DNA of 15,656 bases from SKGA01 sp051819745 (GTDB lineage Archaea > Nanobdellota > Nanobdellia > Woesearchaeales > SKGA01), in the NCBI GenBank assembly GCA_051819745.1, contig JBNJGO010000021.1, positions 1 through 15,656 on the forward strand, written 5' to 3'. Position 1 is the stretch's first letter, and the number at the start of each line of letters is the position of its first letter. The translations under genes were made by a program, and so were the position numbers. The notes under the pieces were generated by a model. That model ran no database searches, was not told the DNA's origin, and was given only the letters and a program-made list of their open reading frames with translations. Positions 13,951 through 15,656 of the stretch are shown piece by piece.

Positions 13951-14373
13951 TTAAATAACTTTTAATTCCTTGATATCAGGAAAATATTTTTGAACTATTT
14001 TCTCATACAATCGAAGATTTCCAGCTCTAGCACCAATCATCAAACCACGAGTTTTCTGATCAGGACCTTTGATTGTGATAACACCATCATCGTCAGTCAT
14101 GTCAACAATCTTTAGAGGTGAGAACACATTCTTGATGAACTGATGAACATTATCGGTGTACTGGACGATTTTCACTTTCTTGCCGACAATCTCCTCGAGT
14201 TTTGCGACATTCTTGTTTTGCGGACCAAGCGCTTTTCGAAGCTGACCTGGTTGGAGGATGAAAAATACTTTCTCACCTTCAACAATAATATCTTTTAACT
14301 TAGTACGAGTCACTTTCTCAAACACATTCATCCATTGAATGGTCTGAACATCATATTTGAATTTTCCTGCCAC
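13951..14373 (-). CDS. nusA: Archaeal NusA-like KH-domain protein
   Basis: This 140-residue protein matches the short archaeal NusA homologue, which has two KH RNA-binding domains and lacks the bacterial RNA polymerase-binding and S1 parts. KH1 spans about 28-75, with the loop GPQNKN (50-55) followed by LEEIVGKKVKIVQY. KH2 spans about 82-138, with the GARAGN loop (114-119). It probably contributes to transcription elongation or RNA handling. The start is GTG 14373, with GGTGATG about 6 nt upstream; the nearer ATG is out of frame and stops at once. It lies 15 nt after the L30e-like gene, as in the conserved archaeal order. Confidence 0.95.
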   Translation of the reverse strand: MAGKFKYDVQTIQWMNVFEKVTRTKLKDIIVEGEKVFFILQPGQLRKALGPQNKNVAKLEEIVGKKVKIVQYTDNVHQFIKNVFSPLKIVDMTDDDGVITIKGPDQKTRGLMIGARAGNLRLYEKIVQKYFPDIKELKVI

Positions 14374-14388
14374 TAGTACATCACCATC

Positions 14389-14643
14389 CTATTTTAGGAT
14401 GCTTACGACACTGATGAAAAACGGTTTTTTACATGCAATACCAAGCTCTTTACAATCAGCTTGAACCCGCTTGACATCAACATCATTGAGACGAGCTTGC
14501 TCTTCAACCTTTTGCGCAATAGCCAAAGGACAGTTGTCTGCAAGAAACACCTTCTCAATCGTTGACTGTTTCATTTTCTTCATAGTTCGCTTTGTCCCTA
14601 TGATTAATTTCCCTGTATTAAGATTCTGTTGTAATTCTTTCAT
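14389..14643 (-). CDS. Ribosomal protein eL30-like (L7Ae/L30e family)
   Basis: This 84-residue protein is a small L7Ae/L30e-fold RNA-binding protein; the family binds kink-turn RNA. The start MKELQQNLNTGKLIIGTKRT (1-20) matches the L30e block 'GK.IIGT..T', followed by VFLADNCP (32-39), a helix, and LGIACKKPFFISVVSILK at the end. It is slightly shorter than most archaeal eL30. Position before nusA and rps12 is the conserved site of rpl30e, although the rpoA'' gene that normally precedes it is missing. I start it at ATG 14643: the ATG at 14652 is one base from the GGAGG and cannot be used with it. The leader may form two hairpins. Confidence 0.9.
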   Translation of the reverse strand: MKELQQNLNTGKLIIGTKRTMKKMKQSTIEKVFLADNCPLAIAQKVEEQARLNDVDVKRVQADCKELGIACKKPFFISVVSILK

Positions 14644-14659
14644 CCATATCATTCCTCCA

Positions 14660-14687
14660 AAAACAAGCTAAAAAAAGCGCTTGTTTT
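14660..14687 (-). promoter_or_regulatory. Hairpin touching the L30e-like ribosome-binding site
   Basis: AAAACAAGC and GCTTGTTTT form a perfect 9-bp stem around a 10-nt loop. In the mRNA it ends one base before the GGAGG at 14654-14658, so it could control access to the start of the first operon gene. Confidence 0.5.
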
Positions 14688-14695
14688 CTTCTCCG

Positions 14696-14749
14696 GTTGA
14701 CACCATTCAGGCGACCGTTCGTATGGTTTTTGTCAACAACACGTGTTGT
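14696..14749 (-). promoter_or_regulatory. Structured leader of the L30e-nusA-rps12-rps7 operon
   Basis: GTTGACA (14696-14702) pairs with TGTCAAC (14731-14737). An inner CCAT/ATGG stem (14703-14706, 14723-14726) is offset by a 4-nt A bulge in the mRNA. The same region carries a perfect 14-bp palindrome ACAACACGTGTTGT (14736-14749). Both lie in the predicted leader of about 125 nt. Confidence 0.4.
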
Positions 14750-14794
14750 CAAAGACAATACAATCGTCAATAGGTCATTGAAAGTAAAGACATA

Positions 14795-14802
14795 TTTATA
14801 AA
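14795..14802. promoter_or_regulatory. Palindromic TATA box between divergent L30e operon and pth2
   Basis: TTTATAAA lies about 52 bp before the pth2 start and about 152 bp before the L30e-like start. It is the only clear TATA box seen between them and reads the same on both strands, so it may serve both directions. Confidence 0.5.
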
Positions 14803-14853
14803 AGTATGGGAAAAAACATAATCTATAAAAAGAATACTAAGGTGCGATATACT

Positions 14854-15213
14854 ATGATTGACGAGCCGACCAGAACAAAACAAGTAATTCTTATCAGACA
14901 AGATCTTAAATTACCGAAAGGAAAATTAGCAGTGCAAACAGCACATGCCAGTGTGAGTGCAGTACTCAAGAGTTCGGAGAATAAAGTGAAGGCGTGGCGA
15001 GATGAGGGGATGAAGAAAGTGATTGTAAAAGTTGCAGGAAAAGAAGAACTCTATCAGTACATTCAACAAGCAAAGGATGAAGGGTTGAAGACTGCGATCA
15101 TTTCGGATGCTGGAAAAACAGTTGTCTCGCCAGGAACGGTGACGTGTGGTGCTATCGGACCTGACAAGAGTGAAGATGTTGATAGGATAACGGGCGAATT
15201 GAAACTGCTTTAA
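14854..15213 (+). CDS. pth2: Peptidyl-tRNA hydrolase, Pth2 type
   Basis: This 119-residue protein is the archaeal/eukaryotic Pth2 enzyme, which frees tRNA from peptidyl-tRNA dropped by stalled ribosomes. Family blocks are QVILIRQDLKLPKGKLAVQ (10-28) with the catalytic-site Lys in KGK, TAHASVSAV (29-37), KVIVKVAGKEEL (54-65), LKTAIISDAGKTVVSPGTVT (77-96) and AIGPDKSEDVDRITGELKLL at the C-terminus. An in-frame ATG at 14806 lies almost on the TATA box and upstream of the predicted transcript start, so it is excluded. ATG 14854 has AAGGTG 9 nt upstream and gives the usual family length. It diverges from the ribosomal operon. Confidence 0.97.
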   Translation: MIDEPTRTKQVILIRQDLKLPKGKLAVQTAHASVSAVLKSSENKVKAWRDEGMKKVIVKVAGKEELYQYIQQAKDEGLKTAIISDAGKTVVSPGTVTCGAIGPDKSEDVDRITGELKLL

Positions 15214-15344
15214 TTAATGCCCGCACATATTTGTTGTGTGTGACCGCAAGAAGGGCATGAGAATGTAATATATGTCGCGTTACCACTATTCATTGTTCTT
15301 GTTTTCTTCATAGGTTGTTTACAGTGAGAACAGATTTTTTCCAT
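15210..15344 (-). CDS. 44-residue zinc-ribbon protein
   Basis: ATG 15344 is preceded by a perfect GGAGGT 9 nt upstream and a TTATAAA box about 50 bp upstream. The product is 44 residues with CSHC (Cys5, Cys8) and CPSC (Cys30, Cys33), plus Cys40 near the end. The 21-residue spacing and the hydrophobic run TYITFSCPSCGHTQ are typical of a single zinc ribbon, as in small ribosomal or TFIIS-like ribbons. I cannot name the family. The gene ends inside the pth2 stop: the two stop codons overlap convergently by 4 bp. It is easily missed because of its length. Coding is well supported by promoter, ribosome-binding site and the four-Cys pattern. Confidence 0.82.
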   Translation of the reverse strand: MEKICSHCKQPMKKTRTMNSGNATYITFSCPSCGHTQQICAGIN

Positions 15345-15389
15345 GTGATGAAACCTCCGTGTATGAGGAGATGGTAGGCGATAATCCAG

Positions 15390-15396
15390 TTATAAA
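15390..15396 (-). promoter_or_regulatory. TATA box of the 44-residue zinc-ribbon gene
   Basis: Minus-strand TTTATAA predicts a transcript start near 15367 and a leader of about 24 nt that contains GGAGGT. The box overlaps the stop codon of the interrupted reading frame to its right. Confidence 0.5.
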
Positions 15397-15569
15397 GATT
15401 TGCTTTTTTTAGTTGCTGACAACAATAACAACATACATCGCATAACCAATCCATTCACAGCAACTGAGTAGGAGATGATTGTTGCGATTATTCTATTCTT
15501 CCACTCACCAGTTAGTTCTTGACGAACTGCGATTCCTCGCAAGCGTTTGTCAATCCACTCCTTAGGACA

Positions 15570-15622
15570 CTAAAAATTTGAATAACAAATTTTGGTGTGC
15601 CAAAAATCAAAGATTTTTAAGC
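15570..15622. repeat. 53-nt hairpin-rich A/T insertion
   Basis: Three adjoining stem-loops can form: AAAATTTG/CAAATTTT (8 bp), TTTTGG/CCAAAA (6 bp, loop TGTG) and AAAAATC/GATTTTT (7 bp, loop AAA). Neighbouring stems share bases, so they compete. The ends CTAAAAAT and ATTTTTAAG are inverted copies apart from one extra base. The element separates two parts of one reading frame. Confidence 0.6.
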
Positions 15623-15656
15623 ATAACCTTTGAGTTCATAGTATTCTTTGATCCTA

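Larger units (their letters stand above)
15390..15656 (-). pseudogene. Interrupted gene remnant, perhaps Bro-N/DinD-like
   Basis: Entering from the right edge, the frame reads RIKEYYELKGYA and stops at 15617-15619. In another frame, from 15569, coding-like sequence resumes as CPKEWIDKRLRGIAVRQ, then ELTGEWKNR, and runs to a stop at 15390. Deleting 15570-15622 joins the pieces as ...ELKGY-CPKEWIDKR... in one frame. From memory, the 'RGIAVRQELTGEWKNR' part resembles the segment after the Bro-N domain of phage-like antirepressor/DinD-type proteins, but this is not verified. The last 33 residues are hydrophobic and do not look like the same family, so the C-terminus may also be degraded. Most of the gene lies outside the window. 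Confidence 0.45.

Noticed and set aside
14736..14749. Palindrome ACAACACGTGTTGT as a regulator operator
   Set aside because: A 14-bp perfect palindrome suggests a dimeric repressor, but it lies downstream of the predicted start and could equally be an RNA hairpin; no matching site is seen at other promoters in the window, so it is reported only as part of the leader.

Overview
The window is archaeal and visibly A+T-rich. The archaeal signs are a uL30e-like/NusA-like/uS12/uS7 translation cluster, TFE (the archaeal TFIIE-alpha homologue), a ZPR1-type protein, Pth2-type peptidyl-tRNA hydrolase, an intron-bearing tRNA with a bulge-helix-bulge splice site, and TTTATAAA boxes about 26 bp before inferred transcription starts. 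The gene mix (compact genes, many small zinc proteins, a huge Ser/Thr/Asn-rich secreted subtilase with 'ITG(N/L)V' motifs, a RluA-type pseudouridine synthase) would fit a DPANN archaeon of the Woesearchaeota/Pacearchaeota kind. That placement is inference. A run of exactly 100 N at 7896-7995 shows this is a draft scaffold.

Left part (1-3850): positions 1-2983 are one open minus-strand frame, the N-terminal 994 codons of a secreted or membrane-anchored S8 subtilase that leaves the window. Its leader holds a 12-codon mini-ORF. Next come tRNA-Leu(UAG) on the minus strand and tRNA-Arg(GCG) on the plus strand, the latter with a 47-nt intron inside its T-loop.

Middle (3850-10830): a small winged-helix regulator, a CoA-binding-domain protein, then isoleucyl- and histidyl-tRNA synthetases in tandem, separated by a repeat-flanked assembly gap. 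The isoleucyl enzyme has ALHH in place of the HIGH signature. A divergent ZPR1-type zinc-finger gene and the TFE gene follow; TFE has an altered first zinc knuckle.

Right part (11104-15656): a two-gene unit (an eight-Cys zinc protein, then a RluA-family pseudouridine synthase), a small coiled-coil protein, and the minus-strand operon L30e-like, NusA-like, uS12, uS7, with a structured leader and a palindromic TATA box shared with the divergent pth2. An unlisted 44-residue zinc ribbon ends on top of the pth2 stop codon. At the right edge two pieces of one reading frame are separated by a 53-nt, hairpin-rich, A/T-rich insertion; removing exactly those 53 nt restores one frame.

Most genes serve translation (tRNAs, synthetases, ribosomal proteins, pseudouridylation, peptidyl-tRNA recycling) or transcription initiation. 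The oddest items are the T-loop intron, the ALHH synthetase, the propeptide-split subtilase and the 53-nt insertion.
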